Shown here: positions 9,649 to 18,570 of the stretch, in pieces
Layout of the letters: each line of letters opens with the position of its first letter
Position numbering within the stretch: position 1 is the first letter of the stretch
Assembly: GCF_000173355.1 (NCBI RefSeq)
Contig: NZ_ABXA01000019.1
Coordinates: 165,226 to 229,225 of the forward strand
Length of the DNA stretch: 64,000 nt
DNA from: Anaerococcus hydrogenalis DSM 7454
Lineage (GTDB): Bacteria > Bacillota > Clostridia > Tissierellales > Peptoniphilaceae
Direction: 5' to 3'
Program-made: the position numbers and the translations under genes
Notes under the pieces: generated by a model
The model's database searches: none
What the model saw: only the letters and a program-made list of their open reading frames with translations
What the model was told of the DNA's origin: nothing

Positions 9649-10455
9649 TTACCTCTCCAATAATTCTATTTTTTTAGGATATATCCTAATATATTTTTCT
9701 TTATACAGTTTTCCAATAGCTCTTTTGTATGCTGCCTTTGAAAAACCAAATACCTTATAAATCTTATCTGGTGATGACTTATCTCCTAAATTAATTGTTC
9801 CATCATTTTCTTCTAGATAATATAGGATTTTTTTACTATCATCATCAATTTCTAAGTATGACCTTTTTCTATTCGATAGTTCTATTTTCCCATCATCTTT
9901 TACCTCTTTAACTCTTAATTTCATAAGTTCACCTTCAATATGAACACCTTTTAATTCATTAATCCTAATTAAAGAATCAAATTGATTATTGATTGCTACA
10001 AATGCTCCTATATGCTTATTTATAGAATATATCCTACCTTCTACAATGTCATTTTCTTTAAAATTATGTTCATTTGATAAAAGATCTCTTATTTTGCTAG
10101 TAAGTATTGGCATATTTTGATTGTCAAAATAAAGTCCAACAGGGTAAGTCATATCCTTTATAATTTTATAAGTTTTTTCGCTTGCTGGCATTAGTAATTT
10201 TATATTATCTTGGTATAAAAAATATGCTCCATTTTTTTTAATTTCAATGCAAGGCATACTATAGACTTTATTAGCTTCTAAATTTAAATTTCTACTAGCT
10301 CTTAGTATATTATTTTTATCATAATAAATATAGGCTTCTATCTTATCACCTTGTTTATATCCATCAATCTCTTTCTTATCTATTAAAGCATCTCCAAATT
10401 TTGTTTGTATATATGCTTTGTTTTTGTTAATTCTCTTTATTATTAGTTTATTAAT
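9649..10455 (-). CDS. cvfB: CvfB-family S1 RNA-binding protein, probable ATT start
   Basis: RNA-binding protein with S1-like domains (an N-terminal one, and one at about 145-195 containing [18 protein letters not shown]) and the C-terminal winged helix typical of CvfB ([20 protein letters not shown]). The only canonical start, ATG at 10257, has no ribosome binding site and would delete the first S1 domain. The frame runs open upstream to an ATT at 10453-10455 placed 7 bases after a clear AGGAG (10463-10467), giving 268 residues, close to the family norm. I therefore choose ATT. Family members affect virulence gene expression in staphylococci; the role here is unknown. Confidence 0.78.
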   Translation of the reverse strand: MNKLIIKRINKNKAYIQTKFGDALIDKKEIDGYKQGDKIEAYIYYDKNNILRASRNLNLEANKVYSMPCIEIKKNGAYFLYQDNIKLLMPASEKTYKIIKDMTYPVGLYFDNQNMPILTSKIRDLLSNEHNFKENDIVEGRIYSINKHIGAFVAINNQFDSLIRINELKGVHIEGELMKLRVKEVKDDGKIELSNRKRSYLEIDDDSKKILYYLEENDGTINLGDKSSPDKIYKVFGFSKAAYKRAIGKLYKEKYIRIYPKKIELLER

Positions 10456-10469
10456 AAAATCACTCCTAA

Positions 10470-11322
10470 CTAATTAAATACATCATATGTAAATCCTTCA
10501 CCTAAAACTTCTGATATTGTGTGAGTAAATACAAAGGCATTTTTATCTATCTTTAAAATATCGTCTCTAATAGGTATATATTTCCTAAAAGGGACTACTG
10601 TTAATAAAATATCTCTTTCTTTATGGGAATATCCACCTTCTGACTTATATAAGCTTACTCCTCTTTCGTACTTGTTTAAAATCATGGAATTTATTTCATC
10701 ACTGTAATCGCTTATAATAGTTATAGCAATTTTTCTTCCCAAACCTTGGATAAAATAGTTAAAACCAAATGATTGTATAATAACTGTTAATACTGCATAC
10801 ATTGCCATTTCTATTCCAAACTCTTTTACAGCCATTAATACAACCATAGAATCTATAAAAAACAAGCACTTAGCTAGAGCTATATTAAAATATTTATTTA
10901 AAATAGCAGCAACGATATCAGTACCACCTGATGATGCATTATTAAAGAAAATTCTACTTAATGCAAACGAAACAATTCCCGCCCCAAATAAAATATTTAT
11001 TAAAATATCATTAGTAAAAACTGTATCTGGAAAAAATTTTTCAAAAAACATCAAGCTCAATGATATTAGCAAGGCTGATAAGACTGATTTGTATCCAAAT
11101 TCTTTACCCATCAAAAGAAATGCCAATACAAATAAAATTACATTTAGAAACAAGGACCATTGTCCAACAGTAAAAAAAGCTAAACCAATTAGCAAATATT
11201 AGCGAAATACCTGTCACCCCACCTGAAGCAATTTTATGTTGGACTAGAAAAAAATACATTCCAAAAGCTATTAATATTGAATTTACTGAAATATTAATAG
11301 TCTTAATTATTTTATCACCCAT
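10470..11322 (-). pseudogene. YitT-family membrane protein, split by a one-base frameshift
   Basis: DUF161/DUF2179 protein with about five membrane segments and a soluble C-terminal domain (SLYKSEGGYSHKERDILLTVV). The first frame (from 11322) carries KIASGGVTGISLIFANWF, and the second continues with TVGQWSLFLNVILF to 10470. Removing one T from the T7 run at 11172-11178 (plus-strand A7) joins them. Both halves are intact, so this is probably a sequencing indel. Substrate unknown. The stop is followed immediately by the CvfB ribosome binding site. Confidence 0.82.
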
Positions 11323-11403
11323 ATTATTTCCTCTATTAACATTTATTTAAATTTTTCACAGTAGACTACTCTAGTATTAACAAAATTTAAGATATTCAAA
11401 TTT

Positions 11404-11436
11404 AAAAGGCTAAGAAAGAAATATTCCTAGCCTTTT
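11404..11436 (-). terminator. Rho-independent terminator after the pts operon
   Basis: Inverted repeat AAAAGGCTA/TAGCCTTTT with a loop of about 15 bases just past the stop codon at 11440, with a T-rich tail on the minus strand. Confidence 0.78.
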
Positions 11437-11439
11437 ATA

Positions 11440-12360
11440 TTACCTTATCCATGAAGGTATTATTTCTGAAAAGTTATCATACATATTCAAGATTTTTTCT
11501 ATTTCAAATTCACTCAAATATGATTTTTTATTATCTCTAATATCAACTAAGGATTGTAAAATAAAATATGCTTGGTAAAAGCTTAAAAGTCTATAAAATT
11601 TTCTAGAAATCACATCATTACCATGATATGATTTTATCACCCCAATTGCAAAATCGGGGTGTTTTATTGCTATTTTATTAATATTAACAAAGTCACTAAC
11701 TCCATCGCCAACCTTTATTTCTTTTAAACCTCTAATATCTATTTGATCCTTATCAAAAATTCTGATATTTTTATAACTTATATTTTGATATAAAGGATTA
11801 CAAGTTGTATTTTTACAGATATATTTGTTATTCATTAAATAATCTACTAAGATATAATCGTTATTATCATGAACTTTATTTAAACCATGTCTGTATAATA
11901 AAAAATTAACTTTTGTTTCTACATTCTTATACCAATCTAAATTATTATTCTTATCAATTTTTTTTATATGAATATTTTTAAGTATACTCCCAAACTTAGA
12001 ACCTATTTTGTAAGCTTCTTCCTTGCTTATCCTATCTAAATATTCTCCTAAAGATATTTCATTTCTATATTCAAAAACTTTATAAGACTTATTAATATCC
12101 GGCATTATCCCAATTTCAAACAAATCTAAAGTATCTAACAAATCAATCTCTTTTAAATAATTGTTTATTTTTTCCTCGTTTTTTAAATTGTCATAATCAT
12201 TAATATTATAAAGTCCTAAAACATAGGAAATATCATCAACTTTTACCCTGATTTTATTTGAAGATATATCTTCAATCACTTTAATCCTATCAATTTTATC
12301 TATAAAAAATTTAGTTCTTTTTATAATTTTAAGAGACTTATCATTCATATTTTTATCCAT
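11440..12360 (-). CDS. Degenerate aminoglycoside-phosphotransferase-like protein
   Basis: 306-residue protein with the outline of an APH/choline-kinase fold. The C-terminal part, KVGDGVSDFVNINKIAIKH and the following helices, resembles the region after the DFG site in APH enzymes (GDPYEDF-type). The catalytic Brenner motif HGDxxxxN appears as YQNISYKN, so the catalytic Asp is replaced, and no clear metal-binding Asp is seen in the expected place after it. I infer a pseudokinase or a strongly diverged kinase. It abuts ptsI with a 1-base overlap and shares its terminator, so it is expressed with the PTS general proteins. The family call rests on pattern similarity only. Confidence 0.55.
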   Translation of the reverse strand: MDKNMNDKSLKIIKRTKFFIDKIDRIKVIEDISSNKIRVKVDDISYVLGLYNINDYDNLKNEEKINNYLKEIDLLDTLDLFEIGIMPDINKSYKVFEYRNEISLGEYLDRISKEEAYKIGSKFGSILKNIHIKKIDKNNNLDWYKNVETKVNFLLYRHGLNKVHDNNDYILVDYLMNNKYICKNTTCNPLYQNISYKNIRIFDKDQIDIRGLKEIKVGDGVSDFVNINKIAIKHPDFAIGVIKSYHGNDVISRKFYRLLSFYQAYFILQSLVDIRDNKKSYLSEFEIEKILNMYDNFSEIIPSWIR

Positions 12361-14069
12361 TAATTATGTTTTTCAACAGATTCTTCTATATCTTTAACAT
12401 CTTCTAAGTCTAGAATATTTAAAGCAAATTTTTCCTCTTCTTTAAAGTTAGAATTTCTAATAATATCTTTTACCTTTGGCAATTTAGATGCAGAGCCTGA
12501 GAACTCATCTAAACCAAGACCTAATAGCAATTTTGTAGCCTTAGTATCTGATGCAAATTGGCCGCACATTCCAGTCCATTTACCTGCCTTATGACTTTCA
12601 TCGATAACATGTTTAATTGATCTGATTACTGCTGGATTAAAGTTATTATATATATCAGAAATATTTTCATTTCCTCTGTCACAAGCAAGGGTATATTGGG
12701 TCAAGTCGTTTGTACCAATTGAGAAGAAATCAGAATATTTTATTAACTTATCCGCCATAATTATTGATGCAGATGTTTCAACCATTATTCCGAGGTCTAT
12801 ATCTTTATTATAAGCTATTCCTTCTTTATCAAGATCCTTTTTCAAATCTTCAAGTAAGGCTCTTGTTTGTTTAATTTCGTCAGTTGAAATAACAAAAGGA
12901 AGCATTATTTTTAAATTACCAAAGGCTGACGCTCTAAGTAGGGCTCTTAATTGGGCTTTAAAAATATCTTGATGATCTAAGCAAAATCTAATTGCCCTAT
13001 AACCTAAAAATGGATTTTCTTCTTCAGGGAAATCATAATAATCTAGGCCTTTGTCCCCACCAATATCTAAAGTTCTAACAACTAAAGGTTTTTCTCCAAG
13101 CATTTGAGTGGCTTTTTTGTATACTTGGTATTGTTCTTCCTCTGTTGGGAAATGATCATTTTCCATATACAAAAATTCTGTCCTAAATAGTCCAACCCCG
13201 TCACATCCATGTTCAATTGCAACTTCAAGGTCAGCTAGATTTCCTATATTTGCAGAAACTTCACATACTTTTCCATCTAGAGTTTTAGCTTCAAGATTTT
13301 TTACTTTTTCAAGTCTTTGTCTCTCTTCTTTTTCTTTTTCAATTTTTTCTTTATATTCACTAACTTCTTGATCAGAAGGATTTATAATTAGTAGACCTTG
13401 ATTTCCATCAATAATTGCTAGCTCATCGCCTTTAATTTTTGTGGAAATATCTTGCATACCTACTAGTGCAGGAATATCTAAGTTTTGAGCAATTATAGAA
13501 ACATGAGATGTTTTTCCACCAAGATCTGTAGCAAATGCTAAAACTTTTTCCTTATCCATATTAGATGTATCAGATGGTGTTAGCTCTTTAGAAATAACAA
13601 TACATTCCTCATCTAGTTTTGATAAGTCTTTTGGAACTATATTTTTTATTTTACACAAAACTTGAAAACCAATGTCTTTGTAATCATCAGCTCTTTCTTT
13701 TAAATATTCATCATCAAGAGCAGACATAACCATTACCATTTGTTCTACTGTCTCACTTGTAGCAAGCTCAGCATTTTTATTTTCATTTTGAATTTTCTCT
13801 TTTATAGTATCTGAGAAGTATGGATCTTGTAACAGTTCTTTGTGAGCTCTAACTATATTTAAAACTTCTTCGTTCTCTTCGTTGTTTTCTTTATAATCTA
13901 AATCTTTAAAGTAAGAATCAATAGCTTGATCAACTTTTTTAATATTATCTTCTTTTTCTCCATCTTGGATACTTAACTTATCAATAACTAACTCTTCTTT
14001 ATTAAATAAAAAAAGCTTACCTATAGCAACTCCATTAGATGCTATAATACCTTTTAATTTTTCTGACAT
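12360..14069 (-). CDS. ptsI: PTS enzyme I (phosphoenolpyruvate-protein phosphotransferase)
   Basis: 569-residue cytosolic enzyme that passes phosphate from PEP to HPr. The phospho-histidine is H189 in GGKTSHVSIIAQNL. The PEP-binding barrel shows GLFRTEFLY, LDIGGDKG and MCGQFA. Length is standard. It follows ptsH across a 60-base gap holding a hairpin, and feeds sugar uptake as well as the DhaM subunit encoded at 46395. Confidence 0.97.
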   Translation of the reverse strand: MSEKLKGIIASNGVAIGKLFLFNKEELVIDKLSIQDGEKEDNIKKVDQAIDSYFKDLDYKENNEENEEVLNIVRAHKELLQDPYFSDTIKEKIQNENKNAELATSETVEQMVMVMSALDDEYLKERADDYKDIGFQVLCKIKNIVPKDLSKLDEECIVISKELTPSDTSNMDKEKVLAFATDLGGKTSHVSIIAQNLDIPALVGMQDISTKIKGDELAIIDGNQGLLIINPSDQEVSEYKEKIEKEKEERQRLEKVKNLEAKTLDGKVCEVSANIGNLADLEVAIEHGCDGVGLFRTEFLYMENDHFPTEEEQYQVYKKATQMLGEKPLVVRTLDIGGDKGLDYYDFPEEENPFLGYRAIRFCLDHQDIFKAQLRALLRASAFGNLKIMLPFVISTDEIKQTRALLEDLKKDLDKEGIAYNKDIDLGIMVETSASIIMADKLIKYSDFFSIGTNDLTQYTLACDRGNENISDIYNNFNPAVIRSIKHVIDESHKAGKWTGMCGQFASDTKATKLLLGLGLDEFSGSASKLPKVKDIIRNSNFKEEEKFALNILDLEDVKDIEESVEKHN

Positions 14070-14100
14070 TTTTAAAATTCCTTTCTAATTATAAAAATAT

Positions 14101-14122
14101 AGGGGTACAAATAAGTACCCCT
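14101..14122 (-). terminator. Intercistronic hairpin between ptsH and ptsI
   Basis: Perfect 8-bp stem AGGGGTAC/GTACCCCT with a 6-base loop, 8 bases past the ptsH stop, followed on the minus strand by TATATTTTTATA. It could be a leaky terminator or an RNA-processing and stabilising stem that sets ptsH expression above ptsI. Confidence 0.7.
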
Positions 14123-14129
14123 TAATTAA

Positions 14130-14390
14130 TTATTCTGATAAGTTATCAATAAAATCAGCTAGTTTATCTGCAAAAGCTTCTTCGTCTTCACCTTCAACTA
14201 TGATACCAATTTCTGTACCTTTTGAAATTCCAAGACTCATTACGTTAAATATACTTTTAGCGTTAGCTTCTTTGCCATCTTTAACTAATTTAACATCACC
14301 AGGATAATTTTTTACAAATTGAACTAATGATGCAGCTGGTCTTGCGTGTAGACCTGTTTCGTTAGTAACAACAATTTTTCTTTCTGCCAT
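14130..14390 (-). CDS. ptsH: HPr, PTS phosphocarrier protein
   Basis: 86-residue HPr. Active H15 lies in ETGLHARPA, and regulatory S46 in AKSIFNVMSLGI is present, so it can be a target of HPr kinase and act as CcpA corepressor. This suits the CcpA-like regulator gene immediately upstream. A good AGGAGG-type site precedes the ATG at 14388-14390. Confidence 0.98.
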   Translation of the reverse strand: MAERKIVVTNETGLHARPAASLVQFVKNYPGDVKLVKDGKEANAKSIFNVMSLGISKGTEIGIIVEGEDEEAFADKLADFIDNLSE

Positions 14391-14442
14391 AATTGCCTCC
14401 TAAATTATTATATTATTATTTTAACATTTAAATAAGTTACAT

Positions 14443-15452
14443 TCAACTAATGCTTTTTGTACTATCTCTTTCTATTAATTGGGCATCTAATATCCAATTG
14501 TTTTCAAGGATGTCTTCTTCTCCTCTAATTCTTTTGATTAGTGCCCTTATTCCTATGGCTCCTATATCATAGTTAGGGATAGAAACAGTAGTTAATTTCG
14601 GTCTATATACTCTAGATATTTCATAATTTCCGAATCCTACTACTGAATAATCTTCTGGTATTTTTATACCATTATCAAGACAATAAGATATAAATCCTAC
14701 TGCCGTTTGATCATTATAAAAGCTTATAGCACTTATATTTTCGCTTTTAGCTTGAGATATAACCTCTTCTCCTATATTATACCCATCATCACTATTTTTT
14801 CCATCAGCTTCTATAATAATAGATTTTAAATTATTTTCTTTAATAAATTTCTCATAGCCTGAAATTTTTGTGTCTGTTAAATGATTGTGATTTTTGAGTG
14901 TAACGTAAGCGATATTTTCATGTCCTTGATTAAATAAATGTTTTACAAGTTTATATTGTTCTTTTTCATAATCTATTTTTACAGTATTTATTTTTTTGAA
15001 TTCATGTAATTTATCTAATAATAAAAATGGTATTTTATTATCTCTTAACTTCACCAAAATTTCAGGAGAAATATCCTCGCTTATTACTACAATTCCTTCA
15101 ACTTGTTTTGTTGATAAGAAGTCAATAGCATTTTCTAGGGCATTATCGTCCCCATAAGTACTTGATAGAATTATATCGTATTTATAGAGGTGACCGATTT
15201 CTTCTACTCCTCTAATTAATTGCGCCATATATTCTATTCCAATGTCCTCGACTATAACTCCTATTAGGTTGGATTTTTTCATAACCAAACTTCTGGCAAG
15301 CTCATTTGGCTTAAAATCTAATTTGTTTATAGCATCTAAAACTTTTTTCTTGCTTCAGGACTTACTGGTTTTGAATCATTCATTACTCTTGATACAGTTG
15401 AGATTGAAACTCCTGCAAGTTTCGCAACGTCTTTAATCGTTGGTTGTGCCAT
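14443..15452 (-). pseudogene. CcpA-like LacI-family regulator, split by a one-base frameshift
   Basis: The frame starts at ATG 15450-15452 with a LacI helix-turn-helix ([21 protein letters not shown]), then breaks at the A6 run 15343-15348. Restoring one A gives [21 protein letters not shown] and continues in the long 281-residue frame to 14443, 336 residues in all. The ligand domain resembles CcpA (YKYDIILSSTYGDDN, TKQVEGIVVIS, RPKLTTVSIPNYDIGA). Its place directly upstream of ptsH, whose product has S46, supports a CcpA role, but a sugar-specific LacI member cannot be excluded. Confidence 0.78.
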
Positions 15453-15474
15453 GTATGCTCCTTTCTTAATTAAA

Positions 15475-15501
15475 AATAATAAAGGCCATCTATGATGGCC
15501 T
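15475..15501 (-). terminator. Rho-independent terminator
   Basis: Perfect 8-bp stem AGGCCATC/GATGGCCT with a 3-base loop, overlapping the stop codon of the gene at 15500 and followed on the minus strand by TTATTATTTTT. Confidence 0.85.
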
Positions 15502-15943
15502 ATCTTCCAGATATTACACTTTTTACAATGTCAAATACATCCATTATTAATGAAGCATAATCATTTATTGAAGCAATTCCTTCTCCAAATGTATCAGTTG
15601 TATCAACTACACTTTCTCCAAAATAATTAACTGTGTCTTTTACATCTACAGTAATATCACTTACATTAGAAATAGCTAAATTTGCATTAGATATAGCCAT
15701 TTTAAGATTTGGATCTGAAACTAATCCATTTACATTATCAACTAAAATATTTGCTTGATCTACAAGTGCTGGTAATTTATCAATTACTCCGTCTAAATTT
15801 TTCTCGTTTTTATCAACAATTTTTTGTATAGAGTCAACTAAGCCGGAAGCTTTTTTCAAAAATAAAGCAAGAAATATTATAGCAATAATACCTACTAATA
15901 ATAAGATTACATCAGCTATTAATCTTAAATTTATTGTAACCAT
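15500..15943 (-). CDS. DUF948-like membrane-anchored protein
   Basis: 147-residue protein with one N-terminal membrane helix (about 10-30) and a long polar helical tail rich in V/D/N repeats ([17 protein letters not shown]). This arrangement resembles DUF948 proteins, which often pair with YtxH proteins, as here (10 bases downstream of one). Probably an envelope-associated coiled-coil protein; function unknown. Confidence 0.65.
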   Translation of the reverse strand: MVTINLRLIADVILLLVGIIAIIFLALFLKKASGLVDSIQKIVDKNEKNLDGVIDKLPALVDQANILVDNVNGLVSDPNLKMAISNANLAISNVSDITVDVKDTVNYFGESVVDTTDTFGEGIASINDYASLIMDVFDIVKSVISGR

Positions 15944-15953
15944 TATCTACCCC

Positions 15954-16529
15954 TTACTTATTTTTTTTATCCTCAGCTCTTTTAACTTCTCCAGCTTTCT
16001 TTTTAGTATCATCAGCTACGTCTTTGACTTCTTCTTTACCTTCTTTTATATCTTTTTTAGCTTCTTTAGCACCATCTTTAGCTGCATCTTTGACGTCTTT
16101 TGCATCTTCTTTTAATTTTTTAGCTTCTTCTTTAACGTCTTTTGCATTTTCTTTGGCATTTGCCTTTGTCTTTTCTACAGTGTCTTTAAGAACTTTTTTT
16201 CCTTCTTCAAATCCTTCTTCTATAGGCTCTAATTCTGTATAAGCTCTATCTTTAAAATCCACATATGAATCTTTTGCATTTTCAATTAAATCATTTGTAG
16301 AATCTTTAACTTGGTTTACAGTATTATCTACAGAATCTTTAATATCTTTTCTTAAATCTTTTCCTGATTTTGGTGCTAAAAATAATCCAGCAGCTACTCC
16401 TGCTAAAGCTCCAACTAGAGCGCCTTGAGCTCTCATTCTGCTATCATGATTTTTAACTTTCCAAATTTCATATTTAATTTCTCTTTGTTTTCTTTGTGCT
16501 TTGCTTTCAATATAATCAGCTATACTCAT
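15954..16529 (-). CDS. YtxH-domain protein with LEA-like lysine/alanine repeats
   Basis: 191-residue protein from the ATG at 16527-16529, chosen because AAGGAGAG sits 6 bases upstream; a longer in-frame start at 16607 lacks this. Residues about 35-60 are the YtxH signature (GALVGALAGVAAGLFLAPKSG), a single glycine-rich membrane segment. The C-terminal 120 residues are an almost pure K/E/D/A amphipathic helix with near-repeats of KDAKDV and KEAKKDI, resembling LEA or stress-swelling proteins. Probably a general-stress envelope protein. Confidence 0.8.
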   Translation of the reverse strand: MSIADYIESKAQRKQREIKYEIWKVKNHDSRMRAQGALVGALAGVAAGLFLAPKSGKDLRKDIKDSVDNTVNQVKDSTNDLIENAKDSYVDFKDRAYTELEPIEEGFEEGKKVLKDTVEKTKANAKENAKDVKEEAKKLKEDAKDVKDAAKDGAKEAKKDIKEGKEEVKDVADDTKKKAGEVKRAEDKKNK

Positions 16530-16569
16530 TTTATCTCTCCTTATATTAAATATTTTGTCAAATACTTTC

Positions 16570-16599
16570 TTACTTATTAATACCCATATTAATAAGTAA
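16570..16599. repeat. 13-bp perfect inverted repeat upstream of the ytxH-like gene
   Basis: TTACTTATTAATA and its exact complement are separated by CCCA. It lies 41 bases before the ytxH-like start and 12 bases past the 6S-candidate T run. There is no T tract after it on the minus strand, so an operator or 5-prime UTR stem fits better than a terminator. Confidence 0.75.
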
Positions 16600-16611
16600 A
16601 GTAACATTAAT

Positions 16612-16779
16612 AAAAAAATCCAAGGTGGCCCTTATATTTAATACCTTCGCGTTAGTGAAGGTGGGTTTGCTGTTTGAAATTTCTGACTTCCACTCACAGG
16701 AGGCTTGCCATCAAAGTCAAAACTCCGCAATCCCTTATAAATGTTGTAGGTTTAAATTTGGACCTTGCTCCTTGGAATA
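16612..16779 (-). ncRNA. ssrS: 6S RNA candidate
   Basis: Stand-alone RNA gene of about 168 bases with its own strong promoter and a terminal seven-T run. The ends pair into a long closing stem (TCCAAGG with CCTTGGA, then GGTCC with GGGCC). The middle is a large, partly paired bubble containing ATTGCGGAG and CCCACCTTCACTAACGCGAAGG, which match my memory of clostridial 6S sequences. No open frame crosses it. A covariance-model search would settle the family. Confidence 0.75.
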
Positions 16780-16784
16780 TCTTT

Positions 16785-16813
16785 ATTATATATCATGAAA
16801 AGCATAATTGCAA
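16785..16813 (-). promoter_or_regulatory. Sigma-A promoter of the 6S RNA candidate
   Basis: -35 TTGCAA (16808-16813) and perfect -10 TATAAT (16785-16790) on the minus strand, spaced 17 bases. It predicts initiation near 16778, at the start of the closing stem. Confidence 0.82.
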
Positions 16814-16827
16814 ATCATTCATATTTT

Positions 16828-17676
16828 CTAAAAAAGCTTGGAATTTAAATACTTATCAAAATCAGGTTTTGATAATATCGTTATTTTCTTTTGATCTCTA
16901 AAACTCTTAAATTTAATCCTATATGCATGTAATAAAAATCTTTCTATATCATACTTTGATCCGTATAAATTATCCCCAAGAATTGGGTGGTTTAAATAAG
17001 CCAAACTTAATCTTATTTGATGAGTTTTTCCTGTATAGATTTTACAGTATATTAAAGAAAATTTACCATAATTTTTTAATGTCTTAAAATATGTTTTTAC
17101 ATGATTCTTATCGGAAACAACTTTCATTTTTTTATTTTCTTTGTCATAATCAATATCTATTTCACAAAAGTCATCAATTATTAAATTTCCTTCAACTAAG
17201 GCTAGATATTCTTTATCAAGTTCATTATTTTCTATTTGATTTTGATAATAAGCATGAGAAAAGGGATTTTTTGCTACCAGCATTATTCCAGAAGTGTTCA
17301 TATCAAGTCTATTTATTAATCTTATTTGGGATTTTATCTTATTTTCTTTAAAATAATAAGCAAGGTAATTTGATAAGCTTTCTTGATTTTTAGAATTAAC
17401 TGTAAGATTTGGAGGCTTATCAACAGCCACAATATCTTTATCTTCATATAAAATTTTTATTTTTTTATTAATAGGTTCATAATTTAAATTTTCATCCTCT
17501 ATTAAAATTTTAACTTTATCCCCTGCTTTTAATCCAATATTTTTACTAATTTTCTCATCATTAACATATACTAAGTTATTTATAATTTTCTTATAAGCCC
17601 TAGTGGATATATTTTTACTTTTTAATAACTCTTTTAAATTTATTTTTTCTTTAATTTCAAATTCTAATTTATCCAT
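16828..17676 (-). CDS. RluA-family pseudouridine synthase
   Basis: 282-residue intact RluC/RluD-like rRNA uridine isomerase. It has an S4-like N-terminal region (about 10-60), catalytic D125 in NRLDMNTSG, and the conserved GKTHQIRLSL late motif. It is a paralogue of the frameshifted gene at 4222; the two differ substantially and probably act on different uridines. It is divergent from nadK. Confidence 0.9.
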   Translation of the reverse strand: MDKLEFEIKEKINLKELLKSKNISTRAYKKIINNLVYVNDEKISKNIGLKAGDKVKILIEDENLNYEPINKKIKILYEDKDIVAVDKPPNLTVNSKNQESLSNYLAYYFKENKIKSQIRLINRLDMNTSGIMLVAKNPFSHAYYQNQIENNELDKEYLALVEGNLIIDDFCEIDIDYDKENKKMKVVSDKNHVKTYFKTLKNYGKFSLIYCKIYTGKTHQIRLSLAYLNHPILGDNLYGSKYDIERFLLHAYRIKFKSFRDQKKITILSKPDFDKYLNSKLF

Positions 17677-17742
17677 ATTTCACCTCAAATCTTTTATATT
17701 TTTATGTTATAATTAATTATATCTTAAGAAAGGTAAGTAACA

Positions 17743-18528
17743 ATGACTAAAATAATCAATATATTTAAAAATAAATCTAGATATAGCAAAAATATATACA
17801 ATAAAACTAAGTCTATTTTAAATGATTTTGGATATGAAGTATCTTCCAATTATAATCCAAACGCCTGTTTAAACCTTGTTATTGGTGGTGATGGAACTTT
17901 CCTAAATGCTGTCAAGAATTCTAAATTTTCAACCATTCCATTTATTGGTATCAACACAGGCCATTTAGGCTTTTACCAAGAGGTTAGTCCAGACAATATT
18001 GAAGATTTTGTTAAATGTTTTTCCGAAAAAAAATATTACATAGAAAAATTACCTATGCTTGAATCGAAAATAGGAAGAAATCAAATTAATGCTGTTAATG
18101 AAGTTGTAGTAAAAAGTAATAGAAATCAAATTGTAAGACTTAGACTTTTTATTGATGGCAATTTCATAGAAAACTTTTCAGGTGATGGTTTAATAATTTC
18201 TACTCCTCACGGATCTACTGCATACAACTTATCATCAAACGGTGCTATATTGCACCAATCTTTGGAAGGATTTCAACTTACACCAATAGCTCCAGTTTTT
18301 TCTAGTTTAAATAGGTCATTAAAAGCTCCAATAATTTTACCGAAAAATGCAGAAATAGAAATCAACGTCAGCAAAAGAGATAATTATCATACTGTTTTTT
18401 TATTCGATGGAAAAGAATTCAAATCAAATAATTTTAAAATAACTACAAAAATTTCAAATAAAGAATTAAAAAAACTTATTTTAAATAAAAATCACTATTG
18501 GACAAATATTAAAAATAAGCTCTTATAA
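17743..18528 (+). CDS. nadK: NAD kinase
   Basis: 261-residue enzyme making NADP from NAD with ATP or polyphosphate. The diagnostic GGDGT motif is VIGGDGTFLNAV, followed by NTGHLGFY, the NEVVV segment and the glycine-rich GDGLIISTPHGSTAYN. Start ATG at 17743 follows AAAGGTAAG. The length is slightly short but normal for Firmicutes. It stands alone on the plus strand and ends at a strong bidirectional terminator. Confidence 0.96.
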   Translation: MTKIINIFKNKSRYSKNIYNKTKSILNDFGYEVSSNYNPNACLNLVIGGDGTFLNAVKNSKFSTIPFIGINTGHLGFYQEVSPDNIEDFVKCFSEKKYYIEKLPMLESKIGRNQINAVNEVVVKSNRNQIVRLRLFIDGNFIENFSGDGLIISTPHGSTAYNLSSNGAILHQSLEGFQLTPIAPVFSSLNRSLKAPIILPKNAEIEINVSKRDNYHTVFLFDGKEFKSNNFKITTKISNKELKKLILNKNHYWTNIKNKLL

Positions 18529-18532
18529 ATAT

Positions 18533-18569
18533 AAAAGGTTAGTATCCAAATAAAAGATACTAACCTTTT
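18533..18569. terminator. Bidirectional terminator between nadK and the PBP gene
   Basis: 14-bp stem AAAAGGTTAGTATC/GATACTAACCTTTT with T runs on both sides, between convergent stops at 18528 and 18571. Confidence 0.92.
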
Positions 18570-18570
18570 T

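Noticed and set aside
16640..16780. tRNA or T-box in the region after the second RluA gene
   Set aside because: No T-box consensus or cloverleaf; the paired ends, bubble and own promoter fit a 6S-like RNA better.
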